Origin: DATLLJ01 sp965229885
GTDB taxonomy: Bacteria > Acidobacteriota > Vicinamibacteria > Vicinamibacterales > CAVVIG01
Assembly: GCA_965229885.1 (NCBI GenBank)
Contig: CBDDJX010000003.1
Span: 1,550,001 to 1,614,000, forward strand
Direction: 5' to 3'
DNA length: 64,000 nt
A model generated the notes under the pieces. The model was not told where the DNA came from and searched no databases. It worked only from the letters and a program-made list of their open reading frames with translations. This document shows positions 43,738 to 54,883 of this stretch, in pieces (within the stretch, counting starts at the first letter, position 1; each line of letters starts with the position of its first letter). A program made the translations under genes and the position numbers.

Positions 43738-45005
43738 TCCCCCTCAGCATGTTTCTGCTGGCGTGTGCCGCGGTGTACCTCGGCGCAATCGAGGCGGCAT
43801 TCAGCGCGCTGATGCGGCTGTCGCTGCGGCTCGTCGCGGAACGCAGCGGCCGGCCGGACGCGCTTGGCCAGTACCTCGACGATCCGCTGCTGCTCTTCAT
43901 GCCGGTCCGGCTGCTGCTCGGTCTGGTGACAGCGAGCGCGACCGCCCTGCTGACACGCGCAATTGGGATCGAGGGCGCGCCGACGCTGGCGACGGTCATC
44001 GTTTCCGTCGTGGCGTTCGTCGTGATCTTCGAGCTCCTGCTGCCGCTCGCCATCGTCAGCCGCGACCCCGAACGGATGCTTGGACGTCTGTTGCCGTCGT
44101 TCGCGCCGGTGGCCCTGGCGCTCGGTCCGATCACGAGGACGATCGCGCGCTCGAAACGGCCTGTGGTGCCAGATCAGACGGACGACGCCGAGGAGGAAGC
44201 GAGTGAGGTCGCCGAGACATACCTGGACGCCGGCGAGCAGGACGGCATCACCGAGGGGGAGGATCGGAAGCTCCTGCAGAGCATTGTCGATTTCGGCGAT
44301 ACGATCGTCCGGGAAGTGATGACGCCGCGCCTCGACATCGTGGCCATCCGCGACACGTCGACCATCGGCGACCTGCGGACGCTGTTCCGGGAGCAGGAAT
44401 ATTCACGGTTCCCTGTCTACAAGGAGAACCTCGACAACATCGCCGGCTTCGCGTTCGTGAAGGATCTCGTGCTTCTCGGGGTCGCCGACGATGCGCGACC
44501 GATCACGACGCTGCTGCGCCCGGCGCTCGTCGTGCCAGAGACCAAGCGCGTCCCCGAGCTGCTCAAGCAGTTCCAGCGGCAGCAACAGCAGTGCGCGATC
44601 GTCGTCGACGAGTACGGCGGCACGGCGGGTCTCGTCACGGCCGAGGATCTGCTTGAGGAAATCGTCGGCGAAATCCGCGACGAGTACGATGTCGAGTCCG
44701 AGCCGATCGTCGACGAAGGCAATGGAAGCTTTCTGTTCAGCGGGAAGGTCGACATCGACGAAGTCGTCGAGCGGCTCAACGTCGTAATCGAGCGCGAGGG
44801 ATTCGAGACCGTTGGCGGGTTTCTGCTGTCGCACATCGGCCGCGTGCCGGCCGTCGGGGAACGGTTCGACATCGACGGGTTGAGCGTCGAAGTGATTGAC
44901 GCCGAGCGCAGGCGAATCAACGAGGTGCGCATTTCGAAGCCTGAGGGCAGGCTGTCCACCACTGAGGGCACGGAGGACACAGAGGACAAGCCCCGTCTGG
45001 TGTGA
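43734..45005 (+). CDS. CorC/HlyC-family CNNM transporter-like protein with CBS pair
   Basis: 423 residues. N-terminal DUF21/CNNM TM domain (~1-135; three to four TM helices), CBS pair (~185-310; IVREVMTPRLDIVAI, CAIVVDEYGGTAGLVTAEDLLEEIVGEI) and C-terminal CorC_HlyC domain (~330-405). Family members are linked to Mg2+/Co2+ export or homeostasis; since CorA is a remnant in this window, it may be a surviving Mg2+ factor (inference). The last ~16 residues (STTEGTEDTEDK…) come from a palindromic repeat. Confidence 0.88.
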   Translation: MIPLSMFLLACAAVYLGAIEAAFSALMRLSLRLVAERSGRPDALGQYLDDPLLLFMPVRLLLGLVTASATALLTRAIGIEGAPTLATVIVSVVAFVVIFELLLPLAIVSRDPERMLGRLLPSFAPVALALGPITRTIARSKRPVVPDQTDDAEEEASEVAETYLDAGEQDGITEGEDRKLLQSIVDFGDTIVREVMTPRLDIVAIRDTSTIGDLRTLFREQEYSRFPVYKENLDNIAGFAFVKDLVLLGVADDARPITTLLRPALVVPETKRVPELLKQFQRQQQQCAIVVDEYGGTAGLVTAEDLLEEIVGEIRDEYDVESEPIVDEGNGSFLFSGKVDIDEVVERLNVVIEREGFETVGGFLLSHIGRVPAVGERFDIDGLSVEVIDAERRRINEVRISKPEGRLSTTEGTEDTEDKPRLV

Positions 45006-45033
45006 TTCTCCGTATCCTCCGTGGTGAATAGTT
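44956..45033. repeat. CCACRGAGGRCAC-type palindrome across the corC-era junction
   Basis: Left part 44956-44988 (CCACCACTGAGGGCACGGAG…) lies in the CorC-like coding sequence; right part ~45009-45026 (CTCCGTATCCTCCGTGGTG) is intergenic. Shares the flank GTGGTGAATAGTT with the ybeY copy. Confidence 0.65.
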
Positions 45034-45037
45034 CTAT

Positions 45038-45937
45038 ATGAAGTTCGGATTCGTTTCGCTGATCGGCCGGCCGAATGCTGGAAAGTCAACGCTATTGAAC
45101 CGACTGGTTGGCAGCAAGCTCGCTATCGTGTCAGACAAACCGCAGACGACCAGGACGCGGATCCTGGGGGTGAGGAACTATCCGGATGCCCAGGTCGTCT
45201 ACCTCGACACGCCGGGTATCCACCGGCCGCTGCACAGGATGAACGTGCGCATGGTGGACACCGCTGTGAATACGATCCACGAGGTCGACGTGCTGGGGCT
45301 GGTCGTCGACGCGTCAGCGCCGGCTGGCAAGGGCGACGAGTTCACGATCGACCTGATCAAGAAGTCGAGCGCGCCGGTGTTTCTGATCCTCAACAAGATC
45401 GACCTGCTCCGGAAGTCGAAGCTGCTGCCGATCCTGGATCGCTGTCAGAAGCTGGCGGACTTTGCGGAGATGATCCCGCTGTCGGCGGCGACCGGCGATA
45501 ATGTGGACCGGCTGGAGCGGGCAATTATTGATAGGCTGTCGGAAGGCGAGCCGCGGTATCCGCCCGAGTACCTCACCGATCAGCCCGAGCGCTTTTTTGC
45601 CTCAGAAATCGTCCGCGAGCAGCTCCTCCGCTTCACGCATGCGGAGATTCCGTTTTCGAGCGCTGTGATCATTGACCGGTTCGAAGAGCCGGAGCCCCCC
45701 AGCCGCCTCCTGCGCCTCTACTGCACGATCGTCGTCGAGCGCGAGTCGCAGAAGCCCATTGTGGTCGGCAAAGGCGGCGAGATGATCAAGAGGATCGGCA
45801 CGGCCGCGCGAGAGGAGCTGGAGCGCTTTTTCGAGATGAAGGTATTCCTCGATCTGCACGTTCGCGTGAAGGCCGAGTGGCGCGAAGACGAGAACGTGCT
45901 GTCGGATATCGGTCTGGGTCATCGCCGCGATTCGTAG
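45038..45937 (+). CDS. era: GTPase Era
   Basis: Ribosome-assembly GTPase binding the 16S rRNA 3' end; functional partner of YbeY. 299 residues. G1 GRPNAGKST, G2 QTTRTRILG, G3 LDTPGIHRP, G4 LNKID, G5 SAAT; C-terminal KH domain with VVGKGGEMIKRIGTAAREEL. ATG 45038. Follows ybeY and the CorC-like gene, an arrangement common in bacteria. Confidence 0.96.
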   Translation: MKFGFVSLIGRPNAGKSTLLNRLVGSKLAIVSDKPQTTRTRILGVRNYPDAQVVYLDTPGIHRPLHRMNVRMVDTAVNTIHEVDVLGLVVDASAPAGKGDEFTIDLIKKSSAPVFLILNKIDLLRKSKLLPILDRCQKLADFAEMIPLSAATGDNVDRLERAIIDRLSEGEPRYPPEYLTDQPERFFASEIVREQLLRFTHAEIPFSSAVIIDRFEEPEPPSRLLRLYCTIVVERESQKPIVVGKGGEMIKRIGTAAREELERFFEMKVFLDLHVRVKAEWREDENVLSDIGLGHRRDS

Positions 45938-45959
45938 TACAGTTGGGGCCCGCCTCTGG

Positions 45960-46601
45960 ATGCCGCTCTACACCACCGACGCGCTGATTCTGAGAACGTA
46001 TAAACTCGGTGAATCGGACCGGATCGTGGTGTTTCTGACCCGCGATCGCGGGAAGAAGCGCGGCGTGGCGAAGAATGCGCGCCAGAGCCGGCGACGGTTC
46101 GGCGGCGCGCTCGAGCCGCTGACGTACGGGCGCGTCGGGTATTTCGAACGCGAGCGCCGCGAGCTCGTCGGTCTGAATTTCGTCGAGCCGGTCCGCTCGC
46201 CGTTGTCGGCGCGCGACGGCGAGGCGCTCGGCTACGTCGGGTACTTTGCCGAGTTGATTGACGAGTGGGCGCAGGAAGCGGATCCGAACGAGACGCTGTA
46301 CCGGCTGGGCGCGTCGATGGTCGACGCGATGGCGGTTGGAGTCCCCATCGAGCCGCTGGCAAGGTACTTCGAGTTCTGGCTGCTGCGGCTGCAGGGTGTG
46401 TATGAGGCCGATGCGCGGCTGTCCATGGCGGCACGGGAGTTTCTCGCGGCCGCGCGCGAAGTCAGCCCGTTTGCGTTGGGCCGTGTGGCGGTGACTGGAG
46501 AGACGCTTCGGGAGCTCGAGGCGGCTCACCGGGCGCTGATTGCCATGCACTTGGAGAAGGATCTGAAATCAGTGCGCGTGCTGCGTGAGATGCGACGATG
46601 A
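45960..46601 (+). CDS. recO: DNA repair protein RecO, short form without zinc finger
   Basis: RecFOR-pathway mediator that loads RecA. 213 residues, shorter than the E. coli protein (242). N-terminal OB-fold (YTTDALILRTYKLGESDRIVVFLTRDRGKKRGVAKNARQ in part) and a helical C-terminal domain (FWLLRLQGVYEADARLS). The CxxC pairs of the zinc finger present in many RecO proteins are missing; no Cys is seen in that region. The stop overlaps the glyQ ATG. Confidence 0.88.
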   Translation: MPLYTTDALILRTYKLGESDRIVVFLTRDRGKKRGVAKNARQSRRRFGGALEPLTYGRVGYFERERRELVGLNFVEPVRSPLSARDGEALGYVGYFAELIDEWAQEADPNETLYRLGASMVDAMAVGVPIEPLARYFEFWLLRLQGVYEADARLSMAAREFLAAAREVSPFALGRVAVTGETLRELEAAHRALIAMHLEKDLKSVRVLREMRR

Positions 46602-47527
46602 CCTTCCAAAGCCTCATCCTGAAGCTCTCGGAGTTCTGGACGTCGCGCGGGTGTACGCTGCAGCAGCCGCTCGATATCGAGGTCGGCGCCGGCACAATGC
46701 ACCCGGAAACGTTTCTCCGCGTGCTGGGTCCGGCGCACTGGAACGTGGCGTACGTTCAGCCGTCTCGCCGGCCGGCCGACGGACGCTTCGGCGAGAACCC
46801 GAACCGTCTCTTCAAGCACCACCAGTTTCAGGTCATCCTCAAGCCGTCGCCGGACAACGTCCAGCAGCTCTATCTCGACAGTCTCGAGGCGTGCGGCATC
46901 AGCGCGCGGCAGCACGACATCCGCTTCGAGGAGGACAACTGGGAGTCGCCCACGCTTGGCGCGTGGGGTATCGGATGGCAGATCCTGTTTGACGGCCTCG
47001 AGATCACGCAGTTCACGTACTTTCAGCAGGCGGGTGGCGTCGAGCTGGCGCCGATCTCGGCGGAGCTCACCTACGGCCTCGAGCGCATCGCCATGGTGCT
47101 GCAGCGGGTGGACAGCGTGTACGACCTCGAGTGGTCGCCTGGCGTGAAATACCGCGACGTCCGGTTTCGCGACGAAGTCGAGCAGTCGAAGTACGTCTTC
47201 AACAGCGGCATCGACTTGCGGCCCGGCGAGTTCGCCGCGTTCCACCGCAGGCTGTTCGACGACTATTACGGGTTTTCCGAAGCGCTCCTGCGGTCCGGGC
47301 TCATCTGGCCGGCGCTCGAGCACTGCCTCAAGTGTTCGCATCTCTTCAACGTACTCGACGCCAGTAACAGCATTGGCGTGACTGAGCGGACGTCGTTCAT
47401 CCTGCGCGTGCGTCAGCTGGCCGTGGGTATCGCGAAGGCCTACGTCGAGGACACGGCCGCCGGCGACAGGACTCGCGTCGCCGACGCCGCGGACGACGTC
47501 AGAAAGGCGCAGTCGGATGGACCGTGA
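46598..47527 (+). CDS. glyQ: Glycyl-tRNA synthetase alpha subunit
   Basis: Catalytic subunit of heterotetrameric GlyRS. 309 residues. TFQSLILKLSEFWTSRGCTL, EVGAGTMHPETFLRVLG, YVQPSRRPADGRFGENPNR, HHQFQVILKPSP, EITQFTYFQQAGG and SAELTYGLERI. Overlaps recO by 4 bases and glyS by 11. Confidence 0.95.
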   Translation: MTFQSLILKLSEFWTSRGCTLQQPLDIEVGAGTMHPETFLRVLGPAHWNVAYVQPSRRPADGRFGENPNRLFKHHQFQVILKPSPDNVQQLYLDSLEACGISARQHDIRFEEDNWESPTLGAWGIGWQILFDGLEITQFTYFQQAGGVELAPISAELTYGLERIAMVLQRVDSVYDLEWSPGVKYRDVRFRDEVEQSKYVFNSGIDLRPGEFAAFHRRLFDDYYGFSEALLRSGLIWPALEHCLKCSHLFNVLDASNSIGVTERTSFILRVRQLAVGIAKAYVEDTAAGDRTRVADAADDVRKAQSDGP

Positions 47528-49730
47528 ACTGCTGCTCGAGCTGGGCTGCGAGGAATTGCCGGCCTCATGGCTGCCCGGCCTGACGAACCAGATCGGCGAG
47601 GCGCTCGTCGCGCAGCTGACCGAACACCGGCTTCCGCCCGAAGCGCCGGCTGAGACGTTCAGCACGCCGCGACGCTTGACCGTGCGGGTGGCGCATATTC
47701 CTGAGCGGCAGACCGATCTCGAAGAGCTCCTGAACGGACCGCCGGTGTCCGCCGGGTTCAAGCCCGATGGCACACCGACGCCCGCCGCCGCCGGCTTCGC
47801 CTCGAAGCAGGGCGCCGAGGTTTCTGCGCTCGAGCGGGTCCGAACGCCAAAAGGGGAATACCTCGCGTATCGGAAGCGGCAGCGGGGCAAGGCGGCCGTC
47901 GATGTGCTGCCCGCTGTGCTGGGCGGGACGCTGCGCGCGCTCAGCTTTCCGAGACTGATGCGCTGGGACGCGACGCTCGACGATGGTCGCGGCGAGCTGC
48001 TGTTCGGTCGTCCTATCAGGTGGATACTATTCGTCTACGGCGGCCGCGTCGTGCCGTTCACGATTGGACGCACCTCCGCCGCCGAGACATCTCAGGTCCA
48101 GGCGGTCAGCACCGGCGCGGTGACCTACGGGCACCGCTTTCTGACGACGAGCGGCCGCGCGGGGCGCGCGATCAAAGTGCGCACCTTCGACGAGTATCGC
48201 GCGAGGCTGCTCGAGAACTTCGTCATCCTGGAGCGAAGCGAGCGGCACAACAAGATCGCGCGCGAGCTCGACTTGAAAGCGCAGCGGCTGCAGGGCCGTG
48301 TCAGCCGCGTCGTGCAGGGCGAGGCCGGGCTCCTGCACGAAGTGCCCGACCTGGTCGAGTATCCGTCGGTGGTCGCCGGCACCTTCGCTCACGAATTTCT
48401 CGAGCTTCCCGAAGAAGTGCTGACGACGACGCTGATTCACCATCAGCATTACTTTCCGGTGGAGGCCGAAGACGGCACGCTGAAGAACGCCTTCCTGGCG
48501 GTCATCAACACCGAGCCGGACAACGAACGAACGATCGCGCGGAACGCGGAGCGGGTGGTGACGGCACGGCTTCGTGACGCGCGCTTCTTCTGGGAAGCGG
48601 ACCGGAAGACCTCGCTCGATACCAGAATCGACCGGCTCGACACGCTGCTGTTTCACAAGAAGCTCGGCAGCTATCGGGCGAAGGCCGAGCGGATCGAGCG
48701 CCTGGCTGGCTGGATCGCCGAGCACGCATTTGGCGCCACGACGGACGTCGCCGCGCAGGCGGCCCGAGCCGCGCGATTGGCCAAGGCGGATCTCACGACA
48801 GACATGGTCCGCGAGTTCACCGAGTTGCAGGGGACGATGGGTGGAATTTACGCGCGCCACGAAGGCGAGCCCGAAGAGGTATGGAAGGCGATCTACTTCC
48901 ACTACCTGCCGATTGGTGTCGAGGTCGACGCGCCGGCCACCGGCGCGCAGCTTGGGAAGGCGGCACTGACGTGGGCAGCCGTCTCGTTGGCGGACAAGCT
49001 GGATACGATCGTCGGCCTGTTCGCGGCAGGCGAGAAGCCGACCGGCTCCCGCGATCCGTACGGGCTTCGCCGCGCGGCCCAGGGTGTGATGAAGATCCTG
49101 ACGGATGTCTCGGGTCTGTCCGGCGAGATGGCCGTCGGTTTGTCAGAGATGATTGAGCAAGCCCACAAGAACTACGACGAAGGACGCCTTGGAGCTCCCG
49201 AAACATGGCAGGGTGCGCTCAGCGAGTTCCTCATCGACCGCGAGGCGCATCTACTGGAGAGACGAGGCTTCCGCGCTGACGAAGTGCGAGCGGTCGTGCC
49301 GTACTGGTGGAAACGGCCGCAGAATGCTCTCCTGCGAGTGGAGGCGCTTTCGGACGCACGAACATCAGCTGGCTTCGAAGCGCTCGCGATCTTGTTCAAG
49401 CGCGTGAAGAACATCACGAAGGATTGTGATGGTGTTCTTGACGATGGATCGCGGGCAAGGCTGACCGAGCCGGCTGAGATTGCTCTATTGAAAGAGATGG
49501 AGGGGCGCTGGCCGGCCATCAAAGCCGCACTGGCACACGTGCGTTACGGTGAGGCCATGCGAGAGCTCAGCGCGCTCGGGAAGCCTGTCGACCGCTTCTT
49601 TGCCGATGTGCTTGTCATGGTTGACGACCCGGCGCTTCGGAAGGCGCGCCTCGCGTTACTCACTGAGCTGCGGGTGACGATCCTCAATATCGCGGACATC
49701 GCAGAGATTGCGCCTAACGACCGTCAATAA
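47517..49730 (+). CDS. glyS: Glycyl-tRNA synthetase beta subunit
   Basis: tRNA-binding subunit. 737 residues. LLLELGCEELPASWLPGL, TPRRLTVRVAHI, GPP(V)SAGFKPDGTPTPAAAGFA, RWDATLDDGRGELLFGRPIRW (in parts), TTLIHHQHYFPV, HKKLGSYRAKAERIERLA, ADLTTDMVREFTELQGTMGG and DPYGLRRAAQGVMKIL; DALR anticodon-binding domain at the C-terminus. The 3' third uses less GC-rich codons than the 5' part. Confidence 0.95.
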   Translation: MDRELLLELGCEELPASWLPGLTNQIGEALVAQLTEHRLPPEAPAETFSTPRRLTVRVAHIPERQTDLEELLNGPPVSAGFKPDGTPTPAAAGFASKQGAEVSALERVRTPKGEYLAYRKRQRGKAAVDVLPAVLGGTLRALSFPRLMRWDATLDDGRGELLFGRPIRWILFVYGGRVVPFTIGRTSAAETSQVQAVSTGAVTYGHRFLTTSGRAGRAIKVRTFDEYRARLLENFVILERSERHNKIARELDLKAQRLQGRVSRVVQGEAGLLHEVPDLVEYPSVVAGTFAHEFLELPEEVLTTTLIHHQHYFPVEAEDGTLKNAFLAVINTEPDNERTIARNAERVVTARLRDARFFWEADRKTSLDTRIDRLDTLLFHKKLGSYRAKAERIERLAGWIAEHAFGATTDVAAQAARAARLAKADLTTDMVREFTELQGTMGGIYARHEGEPEEVWKAIYFHYLPIGVEVDAPATGAQLGKAALTWAAVSLADKLDTIVGLFAAGEKPTGSRDPYGLRRAAQGVMKILTDVSGLSGEMAVGLSEMIEQAHKNYDEGRLGAPETWQGALSEFLIDREAHLLERRGFRADEVRAVVPYWWKRPQNALLRVEALSDARTSAGFEALAILFKRVKNITKDCDGVLDDGSRARLTEPAEIALLKEMEGRWPAIKAALAHVRYGEAMRELSALGKPVDRFFADVLVMVDDPALRKARLALLTELRVTILNIADIAEIAPNDRQ

Positions 49731-49739
49731 GGAATCAGA

Positions 49740-52505
<2,766 letters not shown>

Positions 52506-52517
52506 CCCAAAGCCCTC

Positions 52518-52960
52518 GTGATTAGTATCTTCGTACACCGCAACGGCGTGACCGAACAGGCGACGAGCATCGATCGGGGCTGGCTCAATCCGGCCAGCGG
52601 CGCCTGTGTCTGGAGACGCGATGGCCCCCATCGAGTATCCGAAGGCGGAAGAGTACACCGGCTATCTCTATGTGATTCTTCACGGCATCGACTTCCGTGC
52701 CGTCGAGCACGGCTTCGCGACCCACGATATTACCTCGTGACCGTCCACGACGGAGCGTCGCGTTCGACTGTCGAGCTGCGCGACCACGTCTCGGTGATCT
52801 TCATGCCCGGGACGCTGCTGGCGGGCTGTTTGGCAGGAACGTCACGTTGCCACGTATGTGCCGGGCGGTGAAGGCGCGCAGTTCTCGTGGGTGCTCGCCA
52901 TGAGCGTCGCTGTGATCGTGGGGCTGCTTGCCTGGTTTCGGCGGCGGTGCTGGATTTAGA
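52518..52960 (+). pseudogene. corA: Remnant of a CorA-type magnesium transporter
   Basis: Fragments in several frames read as CorA. MISIFVHRNGVTEQATSIDR (N-terminus, 52518 on); EYPKAEEYTGYLYVILHGID (~52630-52690); YLVTVHDGASRS (~52725); SVIFMPGTLLAG then LFGRNVTLP (~52795-52840), covering the first TM helix and the GMN signature, here GRN; and FSWVLAMSVAVIVGLLAWFR (~52880-52945), the second TM helix. The cytoplasmic stalk is deleted, and there are at least four frame changes. It fills the ppdK-mutL gap and shows nothing else. Confidence 0.8.
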
Positions 52961-52971
52961 CGGGGACAGGA

Positions 52972-54708
52972 TTGCCCAAGATCGCGCAGTTGCCGCCGGA
53001 TCTCGCCAACCAGATTGCCGCTGGCGAGGTTGTCGAACGTCCTGCCTCGGTCGTCAAGGAACTCGTCGAGAACGCCCTGGACGCTGGCGCGCGGCGGCTG
53101 GCCATCCACGTCGAGCTCGGCGGGAAGAAGCAGGTGCGCGTCGAGGACGACGGGGAAGGGATGGAGCCGGCAGACGCGCGGCTGGCCATCGAGCGTCATG
53201 CCACGAGCAAGATCAAGCGGGCGGAAGACCTGGCCTCCATTCGGACGCTTGGCTTTCGCGGCGAAGCGCTGCCATCGATTGCGTCCGTGTCCCACTTCGT
53301 GCTGCGTACGCGCGCGCGCGGACAGCAGTGCGGCACCGAGATTCGCGTCAACGGCGGGGCGGTGGCTTCGGTCCGGGAGGTCGCTGCCGCCGAAGGCACC
53401 GTCGTCGAGGTCAACGATCTGTTCTACAACCTCCCTGCGCGACGGAAGTTCTTGAAGTCGGACGGCGCGGAATCGGCGCAGATCTCGCGAATCGTGACGC
53501 AGCTGGCGCTGGCGTATCCCGAAGCCGGTTTTACTCTGACAAGCGCCGGCCGGACGCTTCTTCAGTGTCCGCCTGCGGGATCGCTCGGCGACCGGCAGTA
53601 CCAGATTTACGGCGAGCGCGACGACCTGTTCGAGGTCGGGAAGAGCGCCGGCGGGCTGCGACTGACCGGATATGTGGCGGCCCTGGCAGGCGAGTCAGGA
53701 ACGTCAGGACCGACGCGCGGGGCGCAGCACCTCTTCATCAACCGCCGGATCGTCAAGGACAAGACGATCGCCCACGCGATTCTCGACGCGTACAGTGTCG
53801 CGTCGATCAAGGAACGCAGCCCCGAAGTGCATCTGTTTCTGGACATGCCGCCCGATGCGATCGACGTCAACGTTCACCCGACGAAGGCCGAAGTGCGCTT
53901 CCGCGAACCGTCGCTGGTTCACGAAGTGGTGCGGCGGGCGCTGATGGAGGCGCTCGGGCAGACCAGCGCGCCGCAGCTGCAGCTCGGCCAGGAGACGACG
54001 CCCTTCCACGACGGCGTCGCCGCCGCGATCCCCGGCATCCTGGCTGGCGGCACGTATCCGAATCGATGGAGACCGGCGGAATCGACCGCGGTTGTCAATC
54101 CGGCTGGAGGCGGACCGAGCGTCCTCGGTGTCCGTCCCATGATTCCGCTCGGGCAGTTTCGCGACACCTTCATCGTGGCGATTGACGACGAAGGGATTGC
54201 GATCATCGATCAGCATGTGGCGCACGAGCGCGTGCTGTTCGAGCGGGTGATGCAGCGGTTGACGGCGGGAGCGCTGGAGTCTCAGCGGCTGCTCGTGCCG
54301 ATGATTCTCGAATTGACGCCGGCCGCTCACGACACGCTCGTTGGCCGCGCCGAGGAACTCGAGCGCCTCGGCTTCGAGCTCGAGTCGTTCGGTCAGAACA
54401 CGATCAAGATCACCGCTCTTCCGGCGCTCCTGAAGGCGGAGGAGAGTTCGAACACACTGCAGGCGCTGGCTGAGGATCTCGAGCGGCTCGATCGTGGGGC
54501 TGACGTACAGCAGGCGCTGAAGCGAATCGCCGCTACGACGGCGTGTCATGCGGCCGTGAAAGCCAATGATCCGCTCAGCTATGAGAAGATGGCGCATATC
54601 CTGGACGAGCTGCGGGCAACCGCGTACTCGAGTGTCTGCCCGCACGGGCGTCCCGTCATGCTGCGGCTCACACGACGGGAAATTGAAAAGAACTTCGAGC
54701 GGATCTGA
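52972..54708 (+). CDS. mutL: DNA mismatch repair protein MutL
   Basis: 578 residues; TTG start at 52972 after a GGACAGGA Shine-Dalgarno-like run. N-terminal GHL ATPase: AAGEVVERPASVVKELVENA, DDGEGM, RHATSKI, LGFRGEAL. C-terminal dimerisation/endonuclease domain with the metal motif DQHVAHERVLFE (~412-423), ACHAAVKANDPL-like segment and CPHGRP (~556). These indicate a nicking MutL, as in bacteria lacking MutH. Start overlaps no gene; the CorA remnant is just upstream. Confidence 0.95.
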   Translation: MPKIAQLPPDLANQIAAGEVVERPASVVKELVENALDAGARRLAIHVELGGKKQVRVEDDGEGMEPADARLAIERHATSKIKRAEDLASIRTLGFRGEALPSIASVSHFVLRTRARGQQCGTEIRVNGGAVASVREVAAAEGTVVEVNDLFYNLPARRKFLKSDGAESAQISRIVTQLALAYPEAGFTLTSAGRTLLQCPPAGSLGDRQYQIYGERDDLFEVGKSAGGLRLTGYVAALAGESGTSGPTRGAQHLFINRRIVKDKTIAHAILDAYSVASIKERSPEVHLFLDMPPDAIDVNVHPTKAEVRFREPSLVHEVVRRALMEALGQTSAPQLQLGQETTPFHDGVAAAIPGILAGGTYPNRWRPAESTAVVNPAGGGPSVLGVRPMIPLGQFRDTFIVAIDDEGIAIIDQHVAHERVLFERVMQRLTAGALESQRLLVPMILELTPAAHDTLVGRAEELERLGFELESFGQNTIKITALPALLKAEESSNTLQALAEDLERLDRGADVQQALKRIAATTACHAAVKANDPLSYEKMAHILDELRATAYSSVCPHGRPVMLRLTRREIEKNFERI

Positions 54709-54882
54709 GTGGCGCAAGCGATTTACTACATCGGTCGGTTCGGACAGATCGTCGGGATGTGGATTCTCCTCGTGGATGTATTCACGGCTGGTCCGTCGGG
54801 GCCGAACCCGCGGCTCTTCGCGGTCGGCGTGGCGGTCTTTCTCGCCGGCTGGGGTGTAACGCGCGGCGTGCGGCGCCCGTAG
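54709..54882 (+). CDS. Small two-TM membrane protein
   Basis: 57 residues, GTG start directly abutting the mutL stop. Two hydrophobic helices (FGQIVGMWILLVDVF; LFAVGVAVFLAGWGVT) joined by a Gly/Pro/Asn loop (TAGPSGPNPR) and a basic C-terminus. Reading frame and position suggest a real gene translated with mutL. Ends one base before the convergent rarA stop. Function unknown. Confidence 0.55.
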   Translation: MAQAIYYIGRFGQIVGMWILLVDVFTAGPSGPNPRLFAVGVAVFLAGWGVTRGVRRP

Positions 54883-54883
54883 C

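Noticed and set aside
52518..52871. 117-codon frame read as an intact novel gene
   Set aside because: Only its first ~30 and a middle ~25 residues are CorA-like; the rest is out of frame relative to CorA fragments in other frames, so it is a pseudogene piece.
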